Shown here one piece after another: positions 34,274 to 48,500 of a DNA stretch of 64,000 nt; within the stretch, counting starts at the first letter, position 1, and each line of letters starts with the position of its first letter. The notes beneath the pieces were generated by a model. That model was not told the DNA's origin. It did not search any database and saw only the letters and a program-made list of their open reading frames with translations. The DNA lies in contig JXTC01000309.1 in assembly GCA_002914845.1 (NCBI GenBank), positions 211,368-275,367 of the forward strand, written 5' to 3'. The position numbers and the translations under genes were made by a program. This DNA comes from Trema orientale. Lineage: Eukaryota; Streptophyta; Magnoliopsida; Rosales; Cannabaceae.

Positions 34274-37200
34274 TCAAACACTGTTGGGACCATGCATTTG
34301 ACGAGCACCATAACCATGAAAAATGTAGAGGCACCAAATTCTCTCAGCAAGCTCACCTGGGAATCAAAAAATACATATTAGTATAAACTAATTTTTGGTA
34401 GCAAATTGCTACTATAATATTTGAAAAGTAATACAATTAACACTCACAGTCACGTAATACAATTAACACTCACAGTCATGGTGTTCCTTCTTCTCTTGGA
34501 TACAACTGCAGCATCTACAAGAAAAATACACATAAACTGCTTACATACTAGAAATTCACAAGGATCAAAATACTCTAAAAATAGTACAAGGGGGGGATAA
34601 AAGACTTGAAAACACCTCATAGTTGAAAAATCTCCCCTGAATTGAAGCTCCAATTCGTTCATATAAAACCTAAACAGGGGTGACCTGCAGTATCCAAAGT
34701 ACAAATAACAGGATGCAATATGATTTAAGAACGTGTATCTTTTCACAAAAGCATGGTGAACTGGTTTAAGATCGTGTATGGAAGTATGAAACAAAGATTA
34801 TTGATTCAAATTTTTCACGGTGCATATCTTAGGCAATAGTCTTTTAAGGTCGAAACTCTTATACTCCTTAGTTGAATAAGATACCTAATTCCAAGTATGT
34901 GACAAGTTCAAAAGGTAGAAATACCAGGATGGAATCGCAACTGCTGCAAGAGCTGGAGATACAGTCCACAGTGGATGCAATTGACCATTCAATATTCCCG
35001 TCAAATACCCAAGAATATCACTTTCCTAGTTACGAGAATTAATAATAGGTTTAACATGAGAATGAGCACTTGACAAAAATATTACACATAATTATATCAA
35101 CACAAGAATTAATTATGAGCAGGTGTGTCCACTGAATCCAACTCCCCAAAACAAATTAACAATATATTAGAATCCCAACCATGATATAAATATATGAAAT
35201 TTAACAGGTCCTCTGTGTGAGATTCAAATCTATAGCAGCTAACACTAGTTCCATAGAAGAAAATGAAGAAACTTTAAAAGAGTTCCATGACATGAACAGC
35301 ACTCAAAACTTTGCCGTCATTGGCAGATTAAAGCAAGTCAATGTCATCTTACGTGGTTCACCTAAGTTCAAGGCCATCGGATACTTGTTCAAATATGTGC
35401 ACACATTCCAAAAAAGTTTTCTTAGTAGCATTTGCATTGGTACTGGAAGGAAATCACCATAAAGCGTGTATGTATCTGTGTATTTCACAAAAATACTAAC
35501 TAATAGAATTTAAAGTTGTTCTAAGAGGAAGAAGAAGGGGGAATTGAATGAAAAAGAACCTTTGAACTCATTGCTTCCTGCCCAGGCTCGAGAGTTTGAA
35601 ATTTTGCTGGAAGTAACTTGCACACTTCATGAAATTGCTCTGAAGTTGTAATGGAATAGTAAGAAACTGACATCAAATGTTCAATTAAATAAGTCCACCT
35701 ATTTGCGATGCAACCAAGTAACAAAAGCTCCTGTATCAGAAACAAGGGGAATGGCAAATAATTAAAATTCGTACAGGATCATAACTTTAGAAGAATATGA
35801 GCTGATGATACATTAATGCTTGCCACAATCATAAGCAACTAGTGCACATGTAAAACAGAAGATTAAAAGAGAGCCAAGGAGTTATTTTCCGATCTTTTCC
35901 CAGAAATTTGTTTGTGAAGCCATCTGAAACTGCAGATAATAGTGTAAAACTTAATAATCAGACTGACAATTGTGTCACGGAAATTGTCATCACTTCTTTG
36001 CACCGAAATATTCAGCCGTTCAAGAACTTGTACCCACTGAATCTTTGAAGCAGAGAATATCATGCTGGCACCTGAGACCATATAGATGGCTCTCTTGTCA
36101 AGAAAATAACTAAGATTCTTTGATTTCCAGAGGTTCCATGTCACAAAACCAACCACCTGCTCCACAATCCTGAAAATACAGCCAGAAGATAACGAGTTCA
36201 GGCCTCAAAATTAAAAACCTCAAGGCATGTCCATGTGACAGTAACAGTTTCCATTTATTAATAAACCCTCACTCAGTAATACTGGAAAACATACATTTCA
36301 AAGAATGATTTAATTAGATCTTATCCTGCATTGCCAAGACATTAGCAACTGCACTTAACTCAATACTCAGAAGCACCTTACAAAAATAACGTACAAAATA
36401 TAGTGCATTGCTCAAAGACATGCACACACATCGCTCACTTACGCTGGAGCATCGTTCTGCTTGAGTTGTTCCTTAAATAAGTTATCATCGAACTCACTCC
36501 AACTGCTACATCTAATGTTGTTAGAAATGGTCTCTAAGCTTCTCTCAATTGTAGCTATATTCGACACTGCAGACCATCTCTTCAGGAGCCTTTGAAGTGT
36601 ATACTTTGTCAAACTAATAATCTCGCATTCTCCTGCCTTGGTAGCCAAAGAGTCTGGAGAGGTAGCCAAATCTTCATTAGTAAACATCCTATTCTGAACA
36701 GAGGAAATTGAAGTAGTTTGCAGCCTCAGCTTGTTCAGATATACACTTAGGCAATCATTCTCAGCTGCCGAAAGCTCGTCAAGATCCATTTCGATAGTTG
36801 CCAATAGAAAAGCTCTGAGATGTGAATCCCTCAACGGTAAAGTGTGGATGAAATGTTCTACTAAAAACCCTCTTGCCACAGTAAGAGTTGCAGATGATAG
36901 ATTTGCAAGGCCCTGCTTTTTTCAGATATAACTAAGCGATTACATTACATAAACGTCAAAGTAATCTAGCTACTCTTTGGTACAAGGAATCAAGGAGTAA
37001 GCACAAGTAAAAAATATACAACCTGAGGGAAAGAAGCTTCAGATGTCAATTTAGATAGAGCTGCATCGAGTTCCTTCACGGACTCCTGGTGATCGTCCAA
37101 GCAGCCGAAAGTCTTCAAGACCTATTATTACAAAAGCAAAGTTCAGTGCCTCTTCTAGACAAAAACGAGAAGGATTTGAAGCACAAAAACATTGGCAAAC

Positions 37201-37296
37201 AGAAAAATTAAATTCATTTCAAAAGGCAGTATAGCTGTTATGAAATTAGTATGAACGAAAACCCAGATTTTCAACTTTCAAATGCCATGCTCAATT

Positions 37297-37327
<31 letters not shown>

Positions 37328-37574
37328 TAAATTCTAAATGCATTGCTGATTTATGGCCGCAGCCACAAAAGACTAAATGATAGAAAAGGGGGAAAGGGTT
37401 ACTGACATTTTCAAAGAAGGAAGCCCATTGGAAAGCTTTGTTGATGTTAAGGGGATCCCAGTGAGCAATACGACCAGAGGATTGATACCCAGATGTGAGA
37501 ATTAGTATATCCACGAACCCTTTTACCAGTTTCATCAGATCCTCCAACGAGATGTCTGGGTGCCTCCATCCCAT
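34274..37574 (-). CDS. conserved-looking plant protein of unknown function, ten exons
   Basis: I traced exons 37574-37407, 37121-37023, 36912-36443, 36169-35968, 35730-35560, 35420-35362, 35020-34925, 34684-34616, 34514-34474 and 34356-34274. The sum is 1458 nt (485 aa) with consistent phases. The protein starts MGWRHPDISLEDLMKLVKGF and looks wholly alpha-helical, with leucine-rich helices (TLPLRDSHLRAFLLATIEMDLDELS) and no catalytic motif, signal peptide or clear membrane helix. It ends HGYGARQMHGPNSV. The exons 35420-35362 and 35020-34925 are the least certain; they were chosen because only that pair keeps the frame (LELSDILGYLTG). I could not place it in a named family and give no function. 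A GAA/CTT microsatellite lies directly upstream of the ATG. Confidence 0.68.
34428..34479. repeat. 26-bp exact tandem duplication over a splice donor
   Basis: GTAATACAATTAACACTCAC-type units occupy 34428-34453 and 34454-34479 and differ only in the last base. Each contains the minus-strand donor ACT|GTGAGT of exon 9 of the unknown gene, so two donors lie 26 bp apart. Using the second would hit an in-frame TAA. Confidence 0.9.
37302..37327. repeat. (AG)n microsatellite
   Basis: About 13 AG units lie inside intron 1 of the unknown ten-exon gene. Confidence 0.95.
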
Positions 37575-37600
37575 CTTCTTCTTCTTCTTCTTCTTCTTCT
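37575..37600. repeat. (CTT)n/(GAA)n microsatellite in a 5' UTR
   Basis: About eight trinucleotide units directly abut the start codon of the minus-strand unknown gene, so its mRNA leader has a GAA repeat touching the ATG. Confidence 0.93.
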
Positions 37601-39090
37601 AAGAAGCCCTAAAGCCCAATCAAGATGTTAAAGATACGAACCAGCTATTATTCACGTCTTTGGATTCTAAAAAGGCAAGTCTATGGCTACGGAGTAGGAG
37701 GAAATTCCGACGGCGCTCTGCGTTGGACTTCCTGGTTTTCCCGCCATTCACTTCGCCTCCCAGAGTCCATCCCAATCCAACTGGGGCCCACCACATCAAT
37801 TTCCGTCAAACGACACCAATCTTTTATACGAGAATACGACATGTTTTATTCTTTCAATATACCCCCGTACCAACGACATGTCGTACATGATTTTTCCAGG
37901 CAATAACGATTTTTTTTTTTTTTTGAATTTTTTTTTTCAAGTGTAACCGAGTCATGGAGAATTCTAGAAATAATTATAGGTAACTAACATGTTTCAACGT
38001 TTAGCCGTCAAAAATGGGAATACCTTATATATAAAACTACATGTCGTTCTCGCTTAAATGATACCTTTCTCATGGAAAAAGGAAGGCAAAATTTGAACAT
38101 CAATCAAATGGACAAAAAAATACTAAAAAAGTTGGAAAATAAAAAACCCACGGCTCATCGAAGCCATCAATCTATGCGAGCAACACGTGTGCGGGCCAGG
38201 AACTGGCGACTGTGATGCTGGCCTTACAAAACATGACTATAATAAGGGCAAATAAGAGATAATTGCAAAAAAATTACACCTTTAAATTTAATTGCAAAAA
38301 AAAATACACCTTTCTCCAACAAATTAAATGATTTATACTAACACAAATTAAGTGATTTATACTAGTTATTTTCAATAAATATTTGTATTGATCAACAAAA
38401 ATAAAATATCCTCAATTTATTCCATGTTTAGTGAGTGAAAAATTTGTTAGACAATTTATTTAGTGCAAATTTGTGAATAAAAAATTTGTTATTCAATTCA
38501 TATATACAAATTTATAGAGATTTCAAATGTAAAAATTATTGCACGATCCAAAACCAGAAGATATAATTAAGTTTAAAGAAAAGCTATAACTCCGGCTATT
38601 TTTTTAGATAATACAATAAATAAATAACAAAGACCCCAACCTTTCTCCGTCTATAAAGTAGAGAAAAACTAACATAAGTGGAGAAAAACTAACATTTAAT
38701 GTAAAGCAAAGAATCGCCAAGTCGTAAAATCTAATTACAATTATGTTCTTCATTTATTAGGCATTAGGAAATAAAAAAGTGTTCTTAATCAGGATATTAA
38801 GAAAAAAATTCATATTTAATATAAAGTAAAGAATCATCTTATCATGCAACACATCTTGCTTTAGTAGTGCTGTGATCGCTTCAAGCATGCTGAAAACAAG
38901 TAGACGACTAACGAGAAAAAAAAAAAAAACACTGACGGAGAAATACAATAGGACCAAACTTAAGAATTATAAAGATCATTATCTATTAGAAAATATAAGG
39001 TTGAACTCCACAAGCCTGCAAAATTAAACAAAATTGGAAATCCTACGACCATCAATAAAACAGAGAGCAGTACAACTGAAATGAAGACTC
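37601..39090. other. intergenic between unknown gene and uL14 gene
   Basis: No gene was recognised. An ACGACATGTCGT palindrome lies at 37873-37884 and a related CTACATGTCGTT at about 38038-38049. The stretch 38250-38900 is very AT-rich, with weak repeats of the type GAGAAAAACTAACAT. Confidence 0.5.
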
Positions 39091-40882
<1,792 letters not shown>

Positions 40883-40944
40883 TCACTCTCTCTCTCTCTC
40901 TCCAACGCCTCCACTTAAACGAGGGTTTTGTTGAGCTTTTTGGC

Positions 40945-40982
40945 TCCTTATATATTTACCCCATTTTGCGCTTAGGGTTTGA
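40945..40982 (-). promoter_or_regulatory. telo-box and TATA-like element upstream of uL14 gene
   Basis: On the gene strand AAACCCTAAG lies at 40971-40980 and TATATAAGG at about 40948-40956. AAACCCTA telo-boxes are the hallmark of plant ribosomal-protein and translation-factor promoters. Further AACCCTAA-like copies occur at about 40452 and 40554 in the first intron. Confidence 0.6.
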
Positions 40983-41408
40983 GGAGGCGAACCCGAGTGC
41001 CGAGTGTCTAACTCGATACGACAACGTTTCATCTTTTGATGCAAAAAGCGTTATTCTCTCTTTTACCCCTAGTTTTAGGTGTGGTTTCAATTTGACCCCC
41101 TAAGCTTCAAACTATACTCATCCTTTCTCCGAAGGATAACACTACATATCCCAACTTTTATATCAAATTTTTTGTACCAACATATGTGGCATATAAGTTA
41201 TCACCATCTAATTTGTGTGTTAAAACTTACTACAAATAGATTAAACATTATAACCAATTGAGTGGTGATAAATCACATACCACATGTATTAGTATTAAAA
41301 ATTTGAGTCACGAACTTCTTAAATTTTATGTGTAACTGCAAGAATTATATTTTTTATTTCATTTTTTTATCATGATCTTTAAAGTTAAAATGGGTTGCGT
41401 CAGCAAAA

Positions 41409-41940
41409 TTGTCAAATAGGCATGAAAATGGTATGGTCTACTCATGTTTTATGTGGTGCTTGACACAACATAATAAAAAATCATATCGTGTTCGTGTTGC
41501 CCTAAGAGCAAAAACTTGAGGCCACACACAATCCACAAGTATAAGAACTTGTCATGTTGTGCACGTGCTAGGTCTATATCATATATGTCATAATATATTA
41601 ATTTAGGTGTGAGACCTTATATTGGTTTTCAATTAGTTATTGATTATATCTAGTAATAATTATTAGAATTATTTATTTATTATCTTGTGAGTTACAAAAA
41701 TAGTCATATATGATTGTTAAATAAAAATATTGTATTTTCAAATATTAGTGTCGTGCTTTATAGGTCATGCCGACTCATTGTGCCTAAAAATATGGGTTGA
41801 AGCGATCCAACACCCTCGTGTTGTTCTTGGTATAGCTCAAGGTTATTTCCTCATCATGTTTGTGTCATGCTTTAGCACAAATTCTTTTCTACATGCCACG
41901 TGCCTAACAGAATGTCGAGTCTATTTGACATCTCTACCTA
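41409..41940. mobile_element. possible decayed non-autonomous hAT-like element
   Basis: The left edge reads TTGTCAAATAGGCATGAAAA and the reverse complement of the right edge reads TAGAGATGTCAAATAGACTC, so the ends share the core TGTCAAATAG in inverted orientation. Internal sequence is enriched in GTGTTCGTGTTG-like motifs resembling the element at 50987. No clear target duplication was found. Weak call. Confidence 0.35.
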
Positions 41941-42424
41941 ATGTAAATTAGGAGCAAAAATTTAGATAATAGACATAAATTGAGAACAAAAAAATATGTT
42001 TTGTATAATAAAATGGGCACTTGGAAGTTAATTAACTAAAACTCAGATTTAAAAAAAAAATAGAATGCATATTGACACAATAAAAAATGCTAAAATTTAC
42101 TATTTATTCCTTTTGATTATGTTTTTTGATGATATTAAAATATAAAATAACGAAATGAAGTCCACGCATCAATGAGTGATGAGACAGCATACTTCGAAGC
42201 ACAATTTTTCTTTTTTCCCGGAAAATAGCAATTCCACTCACACATTTCAAATTTAACCGAGGCTGAAATGAAAACAAGAAAAAGAAATTAATAACACAAT
42301 GCCTTCGAAATGATGTGAGAATGAGGTCATCTTAAAACGACAACGTTTTAAGTAGGCCTTGCGCTCGCGGTGAGTTCTTCACCATCTCTGTGTACGAATG
42401 TGTATTGTTGGGTAACTATAGGCT

Positions 42425-43849
42425 TTGAATTATCCGGCTGAGATGCACAGCAGCAGCAGCACATCACTTCTCAACTCCAGCTTCCCAATTCCCCACCCCG
42501 AAAAGTCCAAAAGCCCCTCCGCCACCAGCCCAATACGACGTCGTTTCACCATAAGAATGTCCCTCAACGACAACCCCAAACCCCCGGACATCCCTTCTTC
42601 CCTCCTCTCCTCCGTCACCAAGCTCCTCTGGGGCCCATCCCTCCCTCCAGGCCTCCTCATCTCCACCGTCCGTACCGCCTGGCACTCCACGTGGCGCCTC
42701 ATGATGTCCCAGCTCGCCCCATCCGAGCCGTCCGGCGGCTACTCCCGACCCGCCTCCAGATTCCGGGCCGACGAACTGACCCGCCAGAGCCCCAAAACCC
42801 TTCACCTCTACGTGGGCCTCCCGTGCCCTTGGGCCCACCGCACCCTCATAGTCCGGGCCCTCAAGGGCCTCGAAGAGGCCGTACCCGTGTCGATCGCGGC
42901 ACCCGGAACAGACGGTTCGTGGGAATTCAACGATATCCGCGGCTCGGATGGGGATATCCTTATCCCGGGTCGGAATAACGCCAACGGGTGTAGAACTCTG
43001 AAGCAAGTATATCAACTCAGAAGAGGAGGGTATAACGGACGCTCCACTGTCCCAATGCTATGGGATACTGAGACCAAGGAGGTTGTTTGTAACGAGAGTT
43101 ACGACATCATCCAGTTGTTCAATTCGGGGTTAAACGGGTTGGCCCGAAACCCGGGTTTGGATCTTAATCCTCCATCTTTGAGGGATGAGATTGAGAAATG
43201 GAACCGGGTAATCTACCCGAATGTAAACAATGGAGTATACAGGTATGAATATGACTGGTTTATATAATATTACGTGTTTGGAAGATTTGTAAGGATTAAT
43301 CTTGTTTGGGCTTTTTGTGTTGTGACAGATGTGGATTTGCACAGAGTCAAGAGGCGTATGATAAAGCAGTGGAGGAGTTGTTTAATGCGTTGGACGTGTT
43401 GGATGCTCATTTAGGTAGTTCGAGGTACTTGTGCGGAGCAAAACTCACTCTAGCTGATGTTTGCCTGTTCACTACTTTGATACGGTTCGACCTTGTGTAC
43501 AATGGTTTGTTCAAGTGCACCAAGAAGAAGCTGATCGAATACTCGAATCTCCATGGCTATATGCGCGACCTTTATCAGGTAATGCTGCCTCCTTAAAATT
43601 ATTCTTAGAACACTTTTGAAGAAAATAAAACTAACTCAAATTAAGCTTGTTTGACAGATTCCGAAGGTGGCCGAAACTTGTAACTTCCGAGCAATTATGG
43701 ATGGTTACTATAGAATACTTTTCCCACTGAACCCGGGCAGCATTCGGCCCGTCATGCCTTCGGGCTGTGAGCATGAAGTCCTCTGCAGACCTCACAACAG
43801 GGATTCAATATCCCTCACAGATAAAAGTACTGAGATCTTTGTATCATGA
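42425..43849 (+). CDS. glutathionyl-hydroquinone reductase (Xi-class GST, ECM4/YqjG family)
   Basis: Exons 42425-43242, 43329-43578 and 43658-43849, all GT/AG, give 1260 nt and 419 aa. The Ser/Pro-rich N-terminus (about 70 residues) looks like a plastid transit peptide; the ATG at 42425 is the first, and one at 42443 is six codons later. The thioredoxin-like domain has [22 protein letters not shown] with the catalytic Cys near residue 134 in the family motif CPWAHR, then STVPMLWD and [13 protein letters not shown] (glutathione site). The all-helical C-terminal domain carries [22 protein letters not shown]. The enzyme class reduces glutathionyl-hydroquinones using glutathione. The coding sequence is much GC-richer at its 5' end than its surroundings. 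A broken tandem copy follows at 44250. Confidence 0.92.
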
Positions 43850-44249
43850 TATACTTCCAACAAGCTATTTTATTAGATTTTTTTTTTTTTCTATGTATAT
43901 ATGTAGATAACTGTAATGATCTATGCAAGTTGCCAAACTTACGAGCAATAGATTTTAGCAAGTTATTTTTCTTCTCAGCAGCAAGATATTACTAGCCCAG
44001 AATCGACAACACAGAATGAAGAAAAACAACCTGATATATTTTTTCACTGACAACGAACAAAGGAATTTCCTTTCTCATTTCGGAAAAATATATATTTTTC
44101 TGATATTTACTTTTTCATTTTGTTTTTATTTAGGGAATTTCCTTTTTGTGTTTTCATAAAGCATAATACCAAAAATATCTATTCTATTCCATTCAAAAAC
44201 AAAAATGAAAAACTAAAGTCTATTTATAATTATGACCAAATATGATGGA

Positions 44250-45056
44250 CGGCAGTGTTGGGATACGAAGATGAAGGAAGGTATTTGTAACGAGAGTTAT
44301 GATATGAGATAGTCTAATATATTGTTCAACTAGAGATTAAACGGGTTGGCCCGAAATCCGGATTTGGATCTTTATCTGCCATTTTTTAAGGACACGACTG
44401 AGAAATTGAATCAGGTAACTTACCCAATTGTAAATAATGGAGTTTACCAGTATCAATGCGATTGTTAATCTTCAAATTTCGTTAAATACAATACCATGTC
44501 TTCGAAAGATTTGCTTCAGCTTACGTTGTAAACAAATGTGGAGTAATTGTTTAATAAGTTGGACACGCTAGATTTCGTTTTTGGTAATTCGAGGTACTTA
44601 TGGGGAGATAAACTCACTCGAGCTGATGTTTGCTTGTTCGCTACTTTGATTCGGTTCGATCTTGTGGAAAATAGTTCCGTTGAAGTGCACCAAAAAGAAG
44701 CTGATTGAATACCAAATCTCCACTCCTATATGCGTGACATGAATCAGGTGATACTGCCAACTTAGTCGTTCTTAGCTTGACATTAATCTTAACGTTTTTG
44801 AGATCTTTAGAACACTTTCAAGTAAATAAAACTAACCAGAGCTTGTTTCATTACTGGAACACATTGCGAAGGTGGCCGAAACTTGAAGTTTTCCGGTAAT
44901 TATGGACGGTTACTACAGAATACTTTTTCAACTGTATCCAGGCAGCATTCGACCTATCATGTATTCAGGAACATGAAATCGTCTGCAGACCTCACAACAG
45001 AGATTTAATGCCGTTAACAGATAAAAGTACTGAGATCTTTGTATCATGTAGCTGAT
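44250..45056 (+). pseudogene. tandem pseudogene of the glutathionyl-hydroquinone reductase
   Basis: Three segments in order match the 3' end of exon 1 (TGGGATACGAAGATGAAGGA ... GGTTGGCCCGAAATCCGGAT, 44259-44455), exon 2 (GGTAATTCGAGGTACTTATG ... CATGAATCAG, about 44560-44747) and exon 3 (GCGAAGGTGGCCGAAACTTG ... TTTGTATCATG, about 44868-45050) of the gene just upstream. Premature stops, small indels (for example GAAAATAGTTCCGTTGAAG in place of AATGGTTTGTTCAAG) and loss of the transit peptide and CPWAHR-coding part make it non-functional. Intron positions are kept, so it arose by DNA duplication rather than retrocopying. Confidence 0.92.
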
Positions 45057-45513
45057 TGTAATGATGTGCAAATTGCCAAACTCAGGAGCAAAACTTCTGA
45101 TAAGAATAACATACAATATTTCCTTCGGCTACCATTACGATGGGGAACACAATATATCAACCAAAATAACATGTTTTTTGCCCTTCGAAAGGAGAAGTCG
45201 AACAAACGAACATAGTCCCAACCAAATGGGTCACTGTGCACAACAGTCGTGCATGTAACTAGGAGACCTACATGCAAGAGGTGTTTTGTAATTACCCCTA
45301 CATAGATCTACAAAACCCTGTACAAATACAGCCACGAAAACTACCTTCAGCTATACAAAACCTAACTCTTGCCCCAGTAGTCCAAAATGCAGCCAGAAAG
45401 GATGGTCAGTTAAATAGGAGATGAATCTTGTTCTGCTATTTTCGTGACCGCTTCTTCAGAAGAGAGTCAAAGACCAACAAAAAGCACAAAGAGATCAAAT
45501 GATACGTAGCTGT

Positions 45514-48500
45514 TCATCTTGCAATGGACGTCGATTTAGATCCTGCCATACGTAGAAAGTAAAGGTTGTTAGAAGCAGCTAAATAGAAGTGAAAATGATA
45601 GAAAAACAATCAGGGTAAAGCAAATTTGATCCAAACCACAGAGATGCATCAGATACACGTAAAAAAAAATGACGAAGAAAACGTGGAAATCAATTGAAGG
45701 TCAAGGTATGGATTCTAGAGGAACAAATAATTTTTGACACATCTTCTTTGGGAGAGGAAAGGAACTTATAGTGCACTACCACACATACAGGTCTACATTT
45801 GCCCGGGAAAACACATGCCATAAGATTATCCTTGTTCCTGGTTTATGGTAGATTTTTATTCATTAACTAGCATTTTCCGGTCTGAACCGTTAGCTCCTTA
45901 GAAAGTCGGAACATTTTAAGAGTAACAATCAATTACGTAATACAAGTAAATGTAAAAAGCAACTCTCAAGTCTAACAAGCAAAGAGTAACAAGTTGTGCG
46001 ACAATTGATTTATTGGAATGTAATTGGTAATTAGAAATGGAAAAGAGAGCAGTCCTAGCTCTGGTCTTATAATAATGATAGTAGTAAAAGATATGTCAGA
46101 GAGAGAGAGAGAGAATGTAACAATGTGTATGGAATGGATTTGCTAATTTTAGAGAGAGAAATAGAAAGATAAAGAGAGAGTAAAATGTCTGAATAATACT
46201 TACTGTTTGGACGTTCCAATGTAATAAGGATAGTAGTAAAATATATGTCAAAAAAAAGTGAAAATGTAACAATATATATCGAATGAATTTGCTAATTTTA
46301 GAGAGAGAGAGAGAGATGTAGAGATGTCTAAATGATACTTACTGTTTGGACGTTTCATGTTCCTGCAGAACTTACTGCCACATTGGCACTGGAATGGCTT
46401 AATAAAATGATCATGCTCATCAAAGTCAATGCCGTAGTCCTGCAGACATATCAGGTATAGTAACCACTTAGCAGAAAACATATGAATATTCCAAAGTTAA
46501 ACAAGCATGAACTAGTAGTGTATTGGATTACATCACCATAAACAAGCATGAACTAGTAGTGTATTGGATTACATCACCATAATCTAAGGGAGGGAAAAAA
46601 GGTATCAAATTATGGAGCTTGTGAAGAACCAATAATTAAAGTCATACAAATCTACTCACCCAAGTTAGCTCTTCCAAGGCATGTACTTTTCTTGTTGTGA
46701 AGAAAGCAAGCTGCAAAACAGAACAAATCAAATTCTCCAGTATTTGATAGAATAACGAATTGAGTCTACCAACAGAACACATAATAAGATTTCATACATG
46801 GTAGTAGTGATGATCTGGGATCTCCAATTCAACTGGGATCTCAATCAAGTTTGCATCAGAACATCTAGTAGAATTCACAAAAACAGAAAAGAAAAATAAG
46901 TTTAATCAGACATTTAAAAAACATAGGCTGTAGATGTTTAAGCAACTATAGTCAACAAACATTTTCCCATCATTTAAAAAACATAGGCTGTAGATGTTTA
47001 AGCAACTATAGTCAACAAACATTTACAAGATGGGAAAACAATGCAGATAACAGGGACCAGATACTACTTCACATATATCATTTTCAATTTTACGAAAAAA
47101 TACCTATGATTAATAAACCTAGCAACATTTCCATAACGTGATGCATCCAAGCAGAGAGCTTTTTCATTCTTCAAAGCCCGTTTAGAATCCCAGTCAGCAT
47201 CAAGTACAGCCAGATAGCTGTCTTGTATATTTTTCATATGTTGCATGCTCCTCTTGTATAACTCTCTGCAAGTCAGTATTTCTCCAACATACTCACAGAC
47301 AAATGTGCCTTTTGGTAAGTCTTCCAGGGTTCGTAGACCCCATCCTTTTCCGTCAGAAGTCAAAAACACCTAAAGTATAATGTAAACTAATTAAACTGTG
47401 GGAGAGTTGAGAAACGAGAAATGAGCATCACATCAGCAAAATTTAAGAATAATGTCTGAATGAATTCTGACTCAAATTTGAGAACGGGAACAATTTTGGC
47501 ATGCAATTTGGAGATAAAGAAACATTTTCAACATTGGCTAACACAGAAAATTAGTAAAATCCCCACCTGCAAATTGCAAGTGATGCCTCGCTGGACCACT
47601 CGGTTGCCACACTGCTTACTGCAGCCACATTTGCTCCAACATTCTTTAATAAATTTCCTCTTTAAGTGGCCTTTGCACGGTTCCAAACAATCATCATTCT
47701 TTGATCTTTCAAGCGGGCATTCTTGACAAAAGAAGCGGCCATGCTGCCGCGGATCACGAGTCATAGAGATACATTCTTCGAGAAACAGTTCCTTAACAAT
47801 GCCTGTTGGCGTATATGCAAACTCACGACCAGATTCACGAGCACAAGCACAGGGCACAGATGATGATAAACAATCACCAAAGCAAGTTGGACAACAACTT
47901 AGATCCCCAATTCTTGCAAGAGATACAGTAATCTCAGCATTTTGGAAAACAAGGCTTTGGGAGATATAATGAAAGGATGATGGATACTCGCCGTTTATCT
48001 CATTTACCCAGGCAATCCTGACTCTTTCTTCACCTTTAGTTAAGTCATTAACATAATGAAGAGACCTTAAATCATCAGGATCCACTTCACGCTGTGGAAC
48101 AACCACCAGACCATGCGTGCCGGTAGAATTGGGATCTTTCAGATCCCTGTCTTTATCTTTCCCAGCATGGCCATTCATAGGAGTCTTACTAGCTTGTAAC
48201 TGATCATCCAGGCTATTGAGAGATGGTGGAAGTCTTGGAATTTGAGGAGCAACCGCTGCAGTATGGATTTCATTATTGACCAGTCCATTGGAGGTATGTG
48301 CTGGCACGCACATATTTTCTTTACAGGCCCCCAAAGCATCCCTTGCAGTAGATCTTTTCAATACATCAAGAGTTGGTGATATATATATTGTTCCATCCTG
48401 TGATTCATCAATGGAATCAGATCCCAGTTCCAGGAAGCTTTCACACACATGTGTCAACAGTTTCATGACAGAAAAATTAGGGTCAATGATTTTGTATGAA

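Noticed and set aside
34245..34356. Alternative last-exon frame (VSLLREFGASTFF) in the unknown gene
   Set aside because: It requires exon phases that do not match the preceding donor; the ELAERIWCLYIFHGYG frame closes all ten exons.
35863..35967. Extension of exon 4 of the unknown gene to the stop at 35863
   Set aside because: A GTCAGT donor at 35968 joins in phase to the next exon; the tail beyond has no donor that keeps the frame.
42464..43015. 183-aa minus-strand open frame opposite the glutathionyl-hydroquinone reductase
   Set aside because: It is a shadow of the GC-rich exon on the other strand; composition is Gly/Glu/Arg-biased and no domain is visible.
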